From: Hyphomonadaceae bacterium
Lineage (GTDB): Bacteria > Pseudomonadota > Alphaproteobacteria > Caulobacterales > Aquidulcibacteraceae
Direction: 5' to 3'
Assembly: GCA_016791445.1 (NCBI GenBank)
Contig: JAEUMP010000005.1
Coordinates: 129,001-193,000, forward strand
DNA: 64,000 nt
The position numbers were made by a program, and so were the translations under genes. A model generated the notes under the pieces. It was not told where the DNA came from and made no database searches. It saw nothing but the letters and a program-made list of their open reading frames with translations. The stretch's first letter is position 1. The number at the start of each line of letters is the position of its first letter. Below, in pieces: positions 8,690 through 17,537 of this stretch.

Positions 8690-9532
8690 TCAGTGCGCCA
8701 TCAGCACCGGCACATCGGCAGCGGCGAGCACATCGCGCGTGGCGCCGCCAAACACCAGTTCGCGTAGTCGTGAGCGCGCATAAGCGCCCATCACGAGGAG
8801 ATCGCCGCCGAGCGCCTGCGTCTCCTCGAGAAGCACGCGCGCGATAGGTCGTCCAGCGCCATCGGCATTGCGGACTTCCACATTCACGCCGCGCCGCGCG
8901 AGGTGCGCTGCGATGTTGAGCCCGGGTTGTTCGCCGTGGCCGAAGGCCTTGGGCTTTGCGTCGACGGTCAGCACCGTCGCGCGCTTGCAGCGGGCGAGAA
9001 AGGTGCGCGCTTCGGCCAGCGCGCGCGTCGCTTCGCGGCTTGCATCCCATGCGATGACGATGTTTTCGCCGAATGTCGGCCCCTGCCATCCCGGCGGCGC
9101 CACGAGCACGGGTCTCCCTGCGTGGTAGAGCACGCCCTCGATGGTTTCGAAGCGCATGTCGCCGCCGGCGTCGTCGCGCGGTCGCGCCAGCACGGCGAGA
9201 TCCGAATAGCGGGCATGCACCGCCGCCACGCGTCCAAGATCGCGCCCGAGCGCCTCGATGGTGCGGAACTCGACCTCGCGCCCGCCGCGTTTGAGGCGCT
9301 CTTCGACGCGACGGCGTTCCTCGTCGGCCTGGCTCCGCGCGCGCCCGAGCAGCTCCGCCCAGACACCAGCGACAACCGTGGGCTCGTAGGCGAGAGGCTC
9401 GTCCGGCAGCGCGGTCAGGAAGGTCGCGGAGAGCGACGCGTCGAACGCATCGGCGAGATGTTCCGCGAGTGCGATGGCCGGTTCGTCCACATCCGAACCC
9501 AGCACGATCGCGAGGATGTCTTTCAGGCTCAT
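8690..9532 (-). CDS. universal stress protein with two UspA domains
   Basis: A 280-residue tandem UspA protein. The first domain covers about residues 1-140 and the second about 150-280, the second ending in the typical GGDLLVMGAYARSRLRELVFGGATRDVLAAADVPVLM, in which the G-x2-G-x9-G(S/T) nucleotide-binding pattern is largely preserved. Cytoplasmic, no signal. Such proteins rise under starvation or oxidative stress and some bind ATP. It ends 4 bp from the end of the convergent phytase gene. Confidence 0.9.
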   Translation of the reverse strand: MSLKDILAIVLGSDVDEPAIALAEHLADAFDASLSATFLTALPDEPLAYEPTVVAGVWAELLGRARSQADEERRRVEERLKRGGREVEFRTIEALGRDLGRVAAVHARYSDLAVLARPRDDAGGDMRFETIEGVLYHAGRPVLVAPPGWQGPTFGENIVIAWDASREATRALAEARTFLARCKRATVLTVDAKPKAFGHGEQPGLNIAAHLARRGVNVEVRNADGAGRPIARVLLEETQALGGDLLVMGAYARSRLRELVFGGATRDVLAAADVPVLMAH

Positions 9533-9600
9533 GGCGACTTGCCTCCGGTTCCATGCCCCGCGCGCCGCAGTCTACTGCAAAGGCGCGCCGATGGCGACGG

Positions 9601-10818
9601 TCAGGCGGGCGCAGCCCTGCGCGCGATGATCCGCAGGACGCCGAGCGCAAGCAGCGCGAGCACCGTCGCAAGCAGGAACGCGGCGCCAGGAAAGAACGGC
9701 AGCTCGCCCGTACGTTCGGTGAATCGCGCGAGCGTCTCACTCATCAGCCATGGACCGGCGATGGCGGTGAGTGCGTGGATCGCCGCGACGCCGCCCTGCA
9801 GCTCGCCCTGCTGGTCGCCCGGCGCGGCGCGCGACAGAAGCGCCGTCATGGCAGGGAAGATCAGCCCGTCGAGCGCGCCGATGGTCATGATGACGTAGAT
9901 CATCCACCCGTGACTGGCGAAGGCGAGCGCGAGAAAGTGCGCCGCGCCGACGAAGAGCCCGATCTCCAGCGCGCGCGTCTCCCCGATCTTCGGCACGATG
10001 CGCCCTGTCAGCCACCCCTGCACGATCGCCATCGTCACGCCTGCATAGGCGAGCGACAGGCCGATCTGCCACGGCGCCCATTCGAATTGCGCTTTCGCGA
10101 AGAAGGACCACGTGGTCGGATAGACGTGATGCGCGAGGTCCCACAACGCGAGCACGACGAACATGGGCAGGATCGCCGGAAACTTGCCGAGCGCCTTCAG
10201 CGTGCCGAGTGGATTCGCGCGCGCCCATTCGAACTTGCGTCGGCGTTCCGGCGGGAGCGACTCCGGCAGCACGAACCAGCCATAGACGAAATTGAGCGCA
10301 GCGACGGCCGCCGCCGCGTAGAACGGCGCGCGCGGACCGAGTTCGCCGACGAGCCCGCCGATGGCGGGACCGAGAATGAAGCCGATCCCGAACGCCGCGC
10401 CCACGAGCCCGTACTTCCCCGCACGCTCCTCCGGCGGCGTGATGTCGGCGATGTAGGCGTTCGCGGGCGCATAGACCGCGCCCGCAATGCCCGCCACCGC
10501 GCGTCCGACGAAGAGCCAGGCGAGATCCGGCGCGAGCGCCATGAACACATAGTCGATCGCAAAGCAGGCCAGCGACGCCAGCAGCACGGGCCTGCGCCCC
10601 AGCCTGTCGCTGAGCGCGCCCATCAACGGCCCGCAGACGAACTGCAGCGCCGCATAGATGACAAGCAACCAGCCCGAAATGCGCGTCGCTTCGGCGAGGT
10701 TCACCTTGCCGACGTCCATGATCAGATCCGGCGCCACCGGCAGGATGATGCCGAACCCGATCGTGTCGATCAGGATCGTGGCGAGGATGAACCACAGGGC
10801 GTGCCGCGAGGGCTTCAT
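9601..10818 (-). CDS. Tet/TCR-type MFS exporter
   Basis: A 405-residue, 12-helix major facilitator of the drug:proton antiporter (TCR/Tet) group. Helix 1 ([22 protein letters not shown]) and motif A ([16 protein letters not shown]) are characteristic. The ATG at 10818 is chosen because it overlaps the stop of the upstream VOC gene (ATGA), which signals translational coupling, and because the residues before it do not fit the family. It pumps a small molecule out of the cell. The family includes tetracycline exporters, but chromosomal alphaproteobacterial members usually have unknown substrates, so resistance is not claimed. Confidence 0.88.
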   Translation of the reverse strand: MKPSRHALWFILATILIDTIGFGIILPVAPDLIMDVGKVNLAEATRISGWLLVIYAALQFVCGPLMGALSDRLGRRPVLLASLACFAIDYVFMALAPDLAWLFVGRAVAGIAGAVYAPANAYIADITPPEERAGKYGLVGAAFGIGFILGPAIGGLVGELGPRAPFYAAAAVAALNFVYGWFVLPESLPPERRRKFEWARANPLGTLKALGKFPAILPMFVVLALWDLAHHVYPTTWSFFAKAQFEWAPWQIGLSLAYAGVTMAIVQGWLTGRIVPKIGETRALEIGLFVGAAHFLALAFASHGWMIYVIMTIGALDGLIFPAMTALLSRAAPGDQQGELQGGVAAIHALTAIAGPWLMSETLARFTERTGELPFFPGAAFLLATVLALLALGVLRIIARRAAPA

Positions 10819-11288
10819 CCCTGCAGCATCTCGCTCCAGCGCGCTTGCATCTCCGCGGACGTCAGCGGCGTCTTCATCGCGTTGAGATGCCAGCGATACC
10901 CGAACGGGCACGCCACCATCGCGCTGCGATCGCCGTAGAACTCGTCCTTGGGCAGACGCAGCTCCGTCGCACCCGCCGCAACCGCACGCGCGAACGCCGC
11001 GTCGCAGTCCTCGACATTGATGTGCAGCGACACCGGCGATCCGCCGAAGGCGCCCGGCGCGCGCGCGCCGAAGTCGGGATACTCGTCGCAGATCATCAGA
11101 ACGCTGTCGCCGAACAGGAGTTGCGCATGGCCGACCTTGCCCTCCGGCTCGGTGAGCCGGAATTCCTCCACCGCGCCGAATGCGGCGACGTAGAAGTCGA
11201 TCGCCTCCGCGGCGCCGCGTACGCAGATGTACGGCGCGATGCCGGCATGCTTGATGGGCGACGCTTGCGCACTGGAATGCTCTGACAC
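10815..11288 (-). CDS. VOC (glyoxalase/PhnB-like) family protein
   Basis: A 157-residue protein with a PhnB-type vicinal-oxygen-chelate fold: APYICVRGAAEAIDFYVAAFGAVE, GHAQLLFGDSVLMICDEYP, VSLHINVEDCDAAFARAVAAGA and FYGDRSAMVACPFGYRWHL. The GTG start at 11288 has GGAGG six bases upstream and is better than the longer reading frame. The gene is first in a two-gene unit with the Tet-type exporter and is divergent from a TetR gene, so it is likely controlled by that repressor. Members modify, bind or cleave small molecules; the substrate here is unknown. It may act on the compound that the exporter handles. Confidence 0.85.
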   Translation of the reverse strand: MSEHSSAQASPIKHAGIAPYICVRGAAEAIDFYVAAFGAVEEFRLTEPEGKVGHAQLLFGDSVLMICDEYPDFGARAPGAFGGSPVSLHINVEDCDAAFARAVAAGATELRLPKDEFYGDRSAMVACPFGYRWHLNAMKTPLTSAEMQARWSEMLQG

Positions 11289-11306
11289 ACGACGCCTCCG
11301 GCTTAT

Positions 11307-11325
11307 TGCGTTACGCATCGTTACG
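11307..11325. promoter_or_regulatory. palindrome and direct repeat in the VOC/TetR divergent promoter
   Basis: The bases TGCGT-T-ACGCA (11307-11317) form an 11-bp palindrome with one central base. CGTTACG occurs twice (11309-11315 and 11319-11325), 10 bp apart. The position between divergent genes fits a TetR operator, but no binding data exist here. Confidence 0.4.
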
Positions 11326-11333
11326 AAATAGAC

Positions 11334-11345
11334 TGACGCCCGTCA
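11334..11345. promoter_or_regulatory. 12-bp inverted repeat just upstream of the TetR start
   Basis: TGACG-CC-CGTCA is a perfect 5-bp inverted repeat with a 2-base spacer, ending 4 bases before the TetR ATG. It may be an autoregulatory operator. Confidence 0.35.
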
Positions 11346-11349
11346 AGCG

Positions 11350-11955
11350 ATGATTGAAGACGACGCCCCGCCGCCCGAAACGCCCCGCCCTCGCGGTCGA
11401 CCGCGAGACGAAGGCGCGCGCAAGGCGGTGCTGAAAGCGGCGCAAACCTTGCTCGATGAAGGCGGGCTCACGGCCGTCACGATGGATCGTCTCGCGGCGC
11501 GCACCGGCGTCGGCAAACCCACCATCTATCGATCATGGCCGAACGCGCACGCGGTCGCACTCGATGCATTGCTGCAGAGCGCCGCACTCCTGCCGTCGGT
11601 GCGGGAGAGTTCGGCGCCGCTGAAGGATCTGCGTCGCCAGCTCCGAAGAATAGCTGCGCTCTTCGCCACGCCCGCCGGCCGCAGCGTCGCGCAGATGATC
11701 GCCGCTGCGCAGAGCGAGACGGAGTTGTCCAAGGTCTTCCGCCACCGCTTCATGCTGGCGAGCCGCGAAGAAGGCCGTCGCCTCCTCATGCGCGCCATCC
11801 AAGCCGGCGAAGTGCGGCCGCGCATCGACATCGAGGCCGCGCTCGACCTCGTCTATGCGCCGCTCTTCTTCCGCCTGCTGGTGGGCCATGGCGCGCTCGA
11901 CAGGAAATTTGTCGACGCGGTGCTCGATCACGCGTTGGACGGCCTGAAAGCCTAG
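11350..11955 (+). CDS. TetR/AcrR-family repressor
   Basis: A 201-residue regulator. The helix-turn-helix lies at about residues 20-70 (AVLKAAQTLLDEGGLTAVTMDRLAARTGVGKPTIYRSW, with the GKPTIYR recognition helix typical of the family). The C-terminal part is a TetR_C-type ligand domain (LARHRFMLASREEGRRLL region). It is divergent from the VOC-exporter pair and separated from it by about 60 bp containing two symmetric elements, so the most direct model is repression of that pair with release by a toxic or signalling compound. The Shine-Dalgarno is weak. Confidence 0.88.
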   Translation: MIEDDAPPPETPRPRGRPRDEGARKAVLKAAQTLLDEGGLTAVTMDRLAARTGVGKPTIYRSWPNAHAVALDALLQSAALLPSVRESSAPLKDLRRQLRRIAALFATPAGRSVAQMIAAAQSETELSKVFRHRFMLASREEGRRLLMRAIQAGEVRPRIDIEAALDLVYAPLFFRLLVGHGALDRKFVDAVLDHALDGLKA

Positions 11956-11956
11956 G

Positions 11957-12895
11957 TCACGCCGCGCACTTGCCGCCGCCGAGAACGCAGAACTTCGCGC
12001 AGTGCGGGTGATTGAGCGGCACCGTCCTCGCACTGCCCGCGAGCGTCGCGCCAAGCTCGAACGCGGGCTCATACGGCAAGAGCGTGCATGTGACCACGAC
12101 AGGATGCGCAGCGCCCGCACGCCGCACGATCATGCGACTCGTCGAGCACATCAGCCCCGCGGGATCAAGGCCGAGAATGCCCCAGCACGCCGTGGTGATT
12201 TCGGGCACGTCGACAGCGACGTCCATCTCCGGAAACAGCACCAGCTCGCGCGGGGAAGCCGCGTCGATGCGCCAGTCCCGTGCGGCGAAGAGGTCGGCAT
12301 AACGCGCACGCAGGTCCGCCTCCTCGGCGCCCCACATCCGCCCCGCGACGTGCACGGCAAACCCGTTGGCGCAGAGCCAGTCGATCCCGGCCAGCGTTTC
12401 GTCGAATCCGCCCTCGCCGCGTTCGGCGTCGTGCAGCGGCGCTTCCGGGTGATCGAGGCTGACGCGCAGCACGAGCTTTTCGCCGTACTCCTTCTGCAAC
12501 GTGAGCAATCCCTCCATCACGCGCGGGCGCAGCATCGGACGCATGGCGTTGGTCAGCACGATCACCGGATGGTCGAGCGCGAGCGACATGCCGATCAGCT
12601 CGATGATGTGCGGATTGAGGAATGGCTCCCCGCCGGTGAAACCAACCTCCACGTCCGGCGCGATCTCGTCGAGATAGGGCGCGACGTCCTGGGGGCTCAA
12701 ATAGACGAGCCGGTCGTTCGACGGCGAGCTCTCGATATAGCACCCCTTGCAGGCGATATTGCAGAGCGTGCCGGTGTTGAACCACAGCGTCCGCAATGCG
12801 CCGAGCGTGACCGTGGCCCGCGGCTCGCCCTTGGCCGTCACGCGCGGATCGCGAAACTTGGCTGGATCGAGTCTCTGCACGTTGCCGCCTGCCAT
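11957..12895 (-). CDS. radical SAM protein
   Basis: About 312 residues. The [4Fe-4S] motif is C45-x3-C49-x2-C52 (GTLCNIACKGCYIES), followed by the TGGEP motif (VGFTGGEPFLNP) that binds S-adenosylmethionine. The C terminus carries a further Cys-rich tail (HCAKFCVLGGGKCA), which could hold an auxiliary cluster as in SPASM or Twitch proteins, though it is short. The ATG at 12895 has AGGA seven bases upstream; a GTG at 12910 is the alternative. I cannot assign a substrate. No recognisable precursor peptide or partner enzyme is next to it; the TetR gene is convergent. Confidence 0.85.
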   Translation of the reverse strand: MAGGNVQRLDPAKFRDPRVTAKGEPRATVTLGALRTLWFNTGTLCNIACKGCYIESSPSNDRLVYLSPQDVAPYLDEIAPDVEVGFTGGEPFLNPHIIELIGMSLALDHPVIVLTNAMRPMLRPRVMEGLLTLQKEYGEKLVLRVSLDHPEAPLHDAERGEGGFDETLAGIDWLCANGFAVHVAGRMWGAEEADLRARYADLFAARDWRIDAASPRELVLFPEMDVAVDVPEITTACWGILGLDPAGLMCSTSRMIVRRAGAAHPVVVTCTLLPYEPAFELGATLAGSARTVPLNHPHCAKFCVLGGGKCAA

Positions 12896-13027
12896 GCGCC
12901 GTTCCTGCACCTTCGCCCCTGTCCTTGACGGCGATCGCCCGCACGGGCGTCGCCGGTCAATCGACCGAAGGCAACCAACGGCAGTTACTTCGACTTCTAA
13001 TGAGTGAGCAAGCGCGCCGCTGCGGCT

Positions 13028-13225
13028 TCAGTGTCGCGCGCCGAGGGCGAAGGCGGCCGGCGCGTTCGCGACGGGCGCCTCTTCCCCCTCGATCTCCCAG
13101 GCGGCGTTGCACGGCGCGCAGAACGCCACGTCGCCATCCGTGGCGCGGAAAAGTGAGGCCCGTCGTCGACGGATCAACATCGCCGCGCATTTCGGACAAG
13201 GGTCGCCGATAATTTTGCCGGGCAT
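13028..13225 (-). CDS. small zinc-ribbon protein
   Basis: About 65 residues. Two CxxC knuckles (CPKC at the N-terminal side and CAPC about 28 residues later) flank a basic segment (IRRRRASLFRATDGDVAF), a classic four-cysteine zinc-ribbon layout. The ATG at 13225 has GGTGATGAG upstream and excludes an unlikely N-terminal extension. Function unknown; the fold is common in small nucleic-acid- or protein-binding adaptors. It has about 130 bp of non-coding DNA on its upstream side. Confidence 0.65.
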   Translation of the reverse strand: MPGKIIGDPCPKCAAMLIRRRRASLFRATDGDVAFCAPCNAAWEIEGEEAPVANAPAAFALGARH

Positions 13226-13386
13226 CTCATCACCCCCGACTGCAACGGGCCTCACACCATGGAGAATCCCGTAGCAACCTTAACAAGTCGTTGTAGTGAG
13301 TCTGCGGCGGCGTCCCGCACCGGCGTCCGGTGCGCGGCAACGCGCAGGCGCGCGCCTCGATTTTGTGCACGGCGGAGAGACGGCGC

Positions 13387-13719
13387 CTACTTCTTGGCGC
13401 GCTTCATCGGCGCCATGGCCCGCTGGTGCGCCGCCGCCAGCGCGCTCTTCAGCGTCGCCGCGTCCACCTTCTTCAGCGTGCAGCACGTCGCGCCGCTCCG
13501 GCCCCAGGCGTTGTCGAGGGGCGCGAACGCCTGCGGCGCCATCTCGCAATAGTGCGCCTGCAGGTCGGGATCGAACATGAGGTTGAGATCGCCCTGCGGT
13601 CCCAGCGTGGCGAAGATGCGCTTCGGCGTACGGAATGCCGCGCGATCGAAATGCGCCTTCTCGCTCGCGTCCGGCAACGCGAGCGCGAGTTCACGGGCGC
13701 GGGCGGGTGTGACGGGCAT
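13387..13719 (-). CDS. MmcQ/YjbR-family protein
   Basis: A 110-residue protein with the YjbR/MmcQ fold (CyaY-like) signatures: RELALALPDASEKAHFDRAAFRTPKRIFATLG near the start and WGRSGATCCTLKKVDAATLKSALAAAHQRAMAP near the end. The ATG at 13719 is chosen because family similarity begins there (PVTPARARELAL). Members are small cytoplasmic proteins suspected to bind DNA; no defined role. Confidence 0.85.
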   Translation of the reverse strand: MPVTPARARELALALPDASEKAHFDRAAFRTPKRIFATLGPQGDLNLMFDPDLQAHYCEMAPQAFAPLDNAWGRSGATCCTLKKVDAATLKSALAAAHQRAMAPMKRAKK

Positions 13720-13830
13720 GACGCGCGCTCCAGACAAGTCCGAGTGATCGAAGGCGCGGAACCGCGCCGGATTCTCTGACTTGACCACCCCCTGCCCCTC
13801 AGCTTCAAGTGTGGGAGGTGGAGGGCCGTC

Positions 13831-14346
13831 ATGCACATGGTCAGCAGGGTTCTGGGCGTTCTTGCAATCGCGGCGGCCGTGAGCGCCTGCGCATCGCCCG
13901 AGGACATGAGCGCAGTGGAAACGACGGCGGAAACGTTCCACACGCACCTCGCCGCCGGCGACGCAAAGGCGCTGCACGACGGCGCCGCAGAGGCCTACAG
14001 GTCGACCACCTCATTCGAGCAAACCGCGCGATTGGTGACGTTCTTCAAGCCGCGTCTGGCGCCGTGCGACGCGCCTACGCGCATCAAGAACAACGTGTCG
14101 ACGAACTATTCCACGTCGGGAAATTTCGTGACGGTCGTCTATGAGCGGAAGTGCCCGGTGGGGCCCGTCATCGAAACACTGACCGTGCAGATCAAGGACG
14201 GCGTCGGCCTGCTCGCCGGCTTCAACATTTCCGGGGACCAGATCATGGTCGATCCGGCGGCGTCCGACTCCACTCCGCCTCCGGCGCCTGACACCGACGC
14301 GAACGCGCCTGCGCCTGCGCCGACCGACCCGAAGAGCCCGATCTGA
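13831..14346 (+). CDS. hypothetical lipoprotein with acidic/proline tail
   Basis: A 171-residue protein with a lipoprotein signal (AAVSAC at residues 15-20) and a good GGAGG-type Shine-Dalgarno. Residues about 30-140 resemble compact envelope domains of the DUF4019/NTF2-like kind (AETFHTHLAAGDAKALHDGAAEAY, then TVVYERKCPVGPVIETLTVQIKDGVGLLAGF), an assignment I hold only weakly. The last 25 residues are rich in Pro, Ala and Asp. It stands alone, divergent from the YjbR gene. Confidence 0.7.
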   Translation: MHMVSRVLGVLAIAAAVSACASPEDMSAVETTAETFHTHLAAGDAKALHDGAAEAYRSTTSFEQTARLVTFFKPRLAPCDAPTRIKNNVSTNYSTSGNFVTVVYERKCPVGPVIETLTVQIKDGVGLLAGFNISGDQIMVDPAASDSTPPPAPDTDANAPAPAPTDPKSPI

Positions 14347-14415
14347 AGGCTTTCACGCGCGAGCGTCAGCACTGAGCGATACTCTTGCGCTTGAGGCCAA
14401 GTACGCGCTCGCCGC

Positions 14416-15528
14416 TCACCCCAGCCACTTCGGCCGCACATACGCCTTGCCGAGATCGTGCGCGACGGCCTCATGCGCGATCGCGCCTTCGTAGACGTTC
14501 AACCCGTTCGCGAGATGCGCATCGTCCTGCAGCGCCTTCTGGTAGCCCTTGTTCGCCAGCGCGAGCGTGAACGGCAGCGTCGCATTGTTCAGCGCAAACG
14601 CCGAGGTCCGCGCGACGGCGCCCGGCATGTTCGCCACGCAATAGTGGATGATGTCGTCGACGACGAAGACGGGATCGTCGTGCGTGGTCGCCTTCGAGGT
14701 CTCGAAGCAGCCGCCCTGGTCGATGGAGATGTCCACCAGCACTGCGCCCGGCCGCATCGTCTTCAGCATCGCGCGTGAGATCAGCTTCGGCGCCGCAGCG
14801 CCGGCCACCAGCACCGCGCCGATGACGAGATCGGCCTCGCGTACAGCGTCTTCGACCGCAGCGCGGGTGGAATAGACCGTCTCAAGTCTGCCGTTGAATT
14901 CGCGATCAAGTTCTTCAAGCCGCGCGGGGTTCTTGTCGAACACCGTCACCCGCGCGCGCATGCCCACCGCGATCTGCGCCGCGTTGTAGCCCGCCACGCC
15001 CGCGCCGAGGATCACGACATCCGCCGGGCGCACGCCGGGGACGCCGCCCATCAGCACGCCACGTCCGCCATGCGTCTTTTCAAGGAAATTCGCGCCGACC
15101 TGGATCGACATGCGCCCCGCGACTTCGCTCATCGGCTTCAGGAGCGGCAGGCGCCCGCTCGCATCGGTCACCGTCTCGTAGGCGATGCAGGTGGCGCCCG
15201 ACTTCATCAGCCCTTCGGCCTGCTCGGGATCGGGCGCGAGGTGGAGATAGGTGAAGAGCGTGTGGCGCGGCTTCAGGCGCGCGATCTCGACGGCCTGCGG
15301 CTCCTTCACCTTCACGATCATCTCGGCGGCGTCGAACACCGCGTCCGCGTCGGGCAGGATCTTCGCGCCGATCTTCTCATAGCGCGCATCTTCCGCGCCG
15401 ATGCCGAGGCCCGCGCCCTTCTCGATCAGGACCTCGTGGCCCGCCCGCACAAGCTCCGCCGCGCTCTCCGGCGTCAGCCCGACGCGATATTCCCTGATCT
15501 TGATCTCTTTCGGACATCCGACGCGCAT
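14416..15528 (-). CDS. ald: alanine dehydrogenase
   Basis: A 370-residue enzyme, the usual length. It opens with the family hallmark MRVGCPKEIKIREYRVGLTP, has the substrate-site segment TLFTYLHLAPDPEQAEGL, and a Rossmann NAD site (DVVILGAGVAGYNAAQIAVGM) followed by FDKNPARLEELDREF. It interconverts L-alanine and pyruvate plus ammonia with NAD in the cytoplasm. The start at 15528 fits the family exactly; the frame extends further upstream without family similarity. It stands alone. Confidence 0.95.
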   Translation of the reverse strand: MRVGCPKEIKIREYRVGLTPESAAELVRAGHEVLIEKGAGLGIGAEDARYEKIGAKILPDADAVFDAAEMIVKVKEPQAVEIARLKPRHTLFTYLHLAPDPEQAEGLMKSGATCIAYETVTDASGRLPLLKPMSEVAGRMSIQVGANFLEKTHGGRGVLMGGVPGVRPADVVILGAGVAGYNAAQIAVGMRARVTVFDKNPARLEELDREFNGRLETVYSTRAAVEDAVREADLVIGAVLVAGAAAPKLISRAMLKTMRPGAVLVDISIDQGGCFETSKATTHDDPVFVVDDIIHYCVANMPGAVARTSAFALNNATLPFTLALANKGYQKALQDDAHLANGLNVYEGAIAHEAVAHDLGKAYVRPKWLG

Positions 15529-15686
15529 GACGGCCCCTCGATTGGCGGTTTGAGCCGGTATAACGCTGCGCCAGGGGAATGTCTTGCCCCGCGACGAGAC
15601 CACCAACGGAAACGGCGCGCCCCGTGAGGAGCGCGCCGCCAGCCCGCAGAGACCGCGCGATGGAGCCCGCGGCCCCCGCCAGCCGG

Positions 15687-16031
15687 TTACTGCACCACGC
15701 AGATATTGCGACCGCCGTTCGGCGCTGACTGCGCGACGCCGACGGTGTCGGGATCCTTCAGGCAGGCGCACGCATCGCCCTCGGCCTTGCGCGTGCGGCA
15801 GGAACCGGCGGTCGCAGTCGTCGCGGCGGGCGCCGCTTCTGCCGTTTCAACCGGCGGTGCGGGCGTCGCCGGTTGCGTCGCGGCGGGCGGCGTCGCCGCA
15901 TCCGGCGCCGGCGCCGGCACGGTTGTCGCCGGCGGCTCGACGGGCGGCGTGGCCGGCGTCGTCTGCGCGAAGGAAATGGTTGCGGCGGCGGACAGCGCGA
16001 CGGCGACCGCCATGCCGAGCATCTTGTTCAT
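15687..16031 (-). CDS. exported Ala/Pro-rich protein with C-terminal cysteines
   Basis: A 114-residue protein with a Sec signal peptide (VAVALSAAATISFAQ), a low-complexity Pro/Ala/Thr middle of about 50 residues, and a C-terminal Cys-containing knob (CRTRKAEGDACACLKDP, then NGGRNICVV). The four cysteines could form two disulfides in the periplasm. GAGGTG lies before the ATG. I know no function. A 7-bp stem hairpin (15614-15637) past its stop is a weak terminator candidate. Confidence 0.65.
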   Translation of the reverse strand: MNKMLGMAVAVALSAAATISFAQTTPATPPVEPPATTVPAPAPDAATPPAATQPATPAPPVETAEAAPAATTATAGSCRTRKAEGDACACLKDPDTVGVAQSAPNGGRNICVVQ

Positions 16032-16154
16032 GGAACACCTCATCTCTGGCTCATCACGTCCGCACAGACGTGCGGCGCTGCAGGAGGAAGCGTCAGACGC
16101 GGCGACAGTTCCCCGCTCTACCAACTTGCAATGTCGGGAACCGACGGCGCGCGT

Positions 16155-17375
16155 TCAGTTCATCCGGTCCAGCGCGAGATCGATCAGCGCCTGCTCGGGA
16201 GGCGTGAGCGCGGTTCTTTCTGCACGCGGCCGCTGGAACTCCTGCATGCCATTGACGGCGTAGACGATGCTGCGTCCGTCGCGCGCGTTCCAGAACATGC
16301 CCGTCATCCAGCCGTAGGCATCGCCGCAATGGCCGCGCCAGTCGCGCGACTCCGCGCCGAAAAACCCGTCGAGCGCACCGAAGCCCGGACGCTGCATGGC
16401 GAGGCCATACGCCGCGTAGAATCCGCTCTCGGTATTTCCGTTGGTCCCGTCATGCACCCATTGAAGTCCGGCCATGTCCTCGCTGTCGCGCCGCAAGATG
16501 CGCACGAGGCGATCCATGTCCGCGAGACTGAGCCGCAGCCCGCCCTGCGGTCCGAAGACGAACCCGTTGTCGCCGAGCCGGTAGGCGTCGACCGACGTCG
16601 ACGCCGCTTCCGGCGCGCGCGGCACGAGCGGATCCGGCGCCTGCGGGATCGCGTCGTCGATCTGCGCCGTCCACACGCCGTCGAAGTTTCGCACCGCGGC
16701 GGCCGCCCGGTCACGCTTGCGCTGCGACACGCCGCTCCAGTTGAAACCGATGTCGAGACCGTGCGGCGCAAACACCTTCTCGCGCATGTAGCGGTCGAAG
16801 CGCACGCCGGTCGCCGACTCCATCAGCCCTGCGACAAGCGCGTAATTCACGTCGGCGTACGCGAAGTAACGGCCAGGCCTCTCGCCGTCCGGCGCATACC
16901 ATTCGCCATAGTCTGCCTCGTCTCGCGCCGCGCGCAGGCGATCCGCGAGCCGCCGGCCAAAACCCACAGGATAGTCCGCCCCGTTGCGCAGGCCGCTCAG
17001 ATGCGCCAGCAGCAGGCGTGGCGTGATTGCAACGTCCCTGTGGGCCGGATGGCGCAGATCGTCGCCGACAATCGCGCCGACGTCGTCGTCCAGACCGATC
17101 CGGCCGGCGCGCACAAGCGGCATGAACGCGAACGTCGCGATCATCTTCGACACCGACGCAACGCGGAAGGCCGCCTCGACGCCGAACCGCGCGCGCGAAC
17201 CGAAGACGCCGCCGTCCGCCTCCTGCAACACGACACGACCGCGCATGTCGCGCGCGATGACGCCCGCAGCGAACATCCCCGGCGCATGACCGAGAAAATC
17301 CGCATGCGCGCGGCCCGGGCATGCCGCCGCGACCATGCCGGCGAGCGTCGCCCGGCGCGAAATTCCTGAAGTCAT
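16155..17375 (-). CDS. serine hydrolase of the beta-lactamase/esterase (class C-like) fold
   Basis: A 406-residue exported protein. The N terminus SRRATLAGMVAAAC with a twin arginine suggests Tat export. The catalytic SxxK tetrad is S74-V-S-K77 (FRVASVSKMIATF). The second motif, usually YxN, reads Y173-A-D175 (FAYADVNYALVAGLME), a conservative change. A His/Gly segment near the C terminus (RGHCGDAYGWMTGMFW) takes the place of KTG. Members include esterases, D-aminopeptidases and carboxypeptidases; true beta-lactamase activity is not implied. The ATG at 17375 marks where family-like sequence begins. Confidence 0.85.
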   Translation of the reverse strand: MTSGISRRATLAGMVAAACPGRAHADFLGHAPGMFAAGVIARDMRGRVVLQEADGGVFGSRARFGVEAAFRVASVSKMIATFAFMPLVRAGRIGLDDDVGAIVGDDLRHPAHRDVAITPRLLLAHLSGLRNGADYPVGFGRRLADRLRAARDEADYGEWYAPDGERPGRYFAYADVNYALVAGLMESATGVRFDRYMREKVFAPHGLDIGFNWSGVSQRKRDRAAAAVRNFDGVWTAQIDDAIPQAPDPLVPRAPEAASTSVDAYRLGDNGFVFGPQGGLRLSLADMDRLVRILRRDSEDMAGLQWVHDGTNGNTESGFYAAYGLAMQRPGFGALDGFFGAESRDWRGHCGDAYGWMTGMFWNARDGRSIVYAVNGMQEFQRPRAERTALTPPEQALIDLALDRMN

Positions 17376-17537
17376 CGCCACTCTACGCGCACCTACCGGG
17401 GAGATCATAGGACATGGTGCGACGCCTGCAATCTTCCACCCACCGGGCATGCTCCGGGGGCGTGGGCGGAAGCGGCGGCGTCTGTTGACTCGGAGGTCGA
17501 GAGGCGGGCCATTGAGAGCGACCATGGAGGGGATTTC

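Noticed and set aside
9601-10818. Tetracycline resistance gene
   Set aside because: Membership of the Tet/TCR group alone does not show resistance; many chromosomal members export other compounds.
15614-15637. Terminator after the Ala/Pro-rich exported protein gene
   Set aside because: Only a 7-bp GC stem with a 10-base loop and no T-run, so not listed as a feature.
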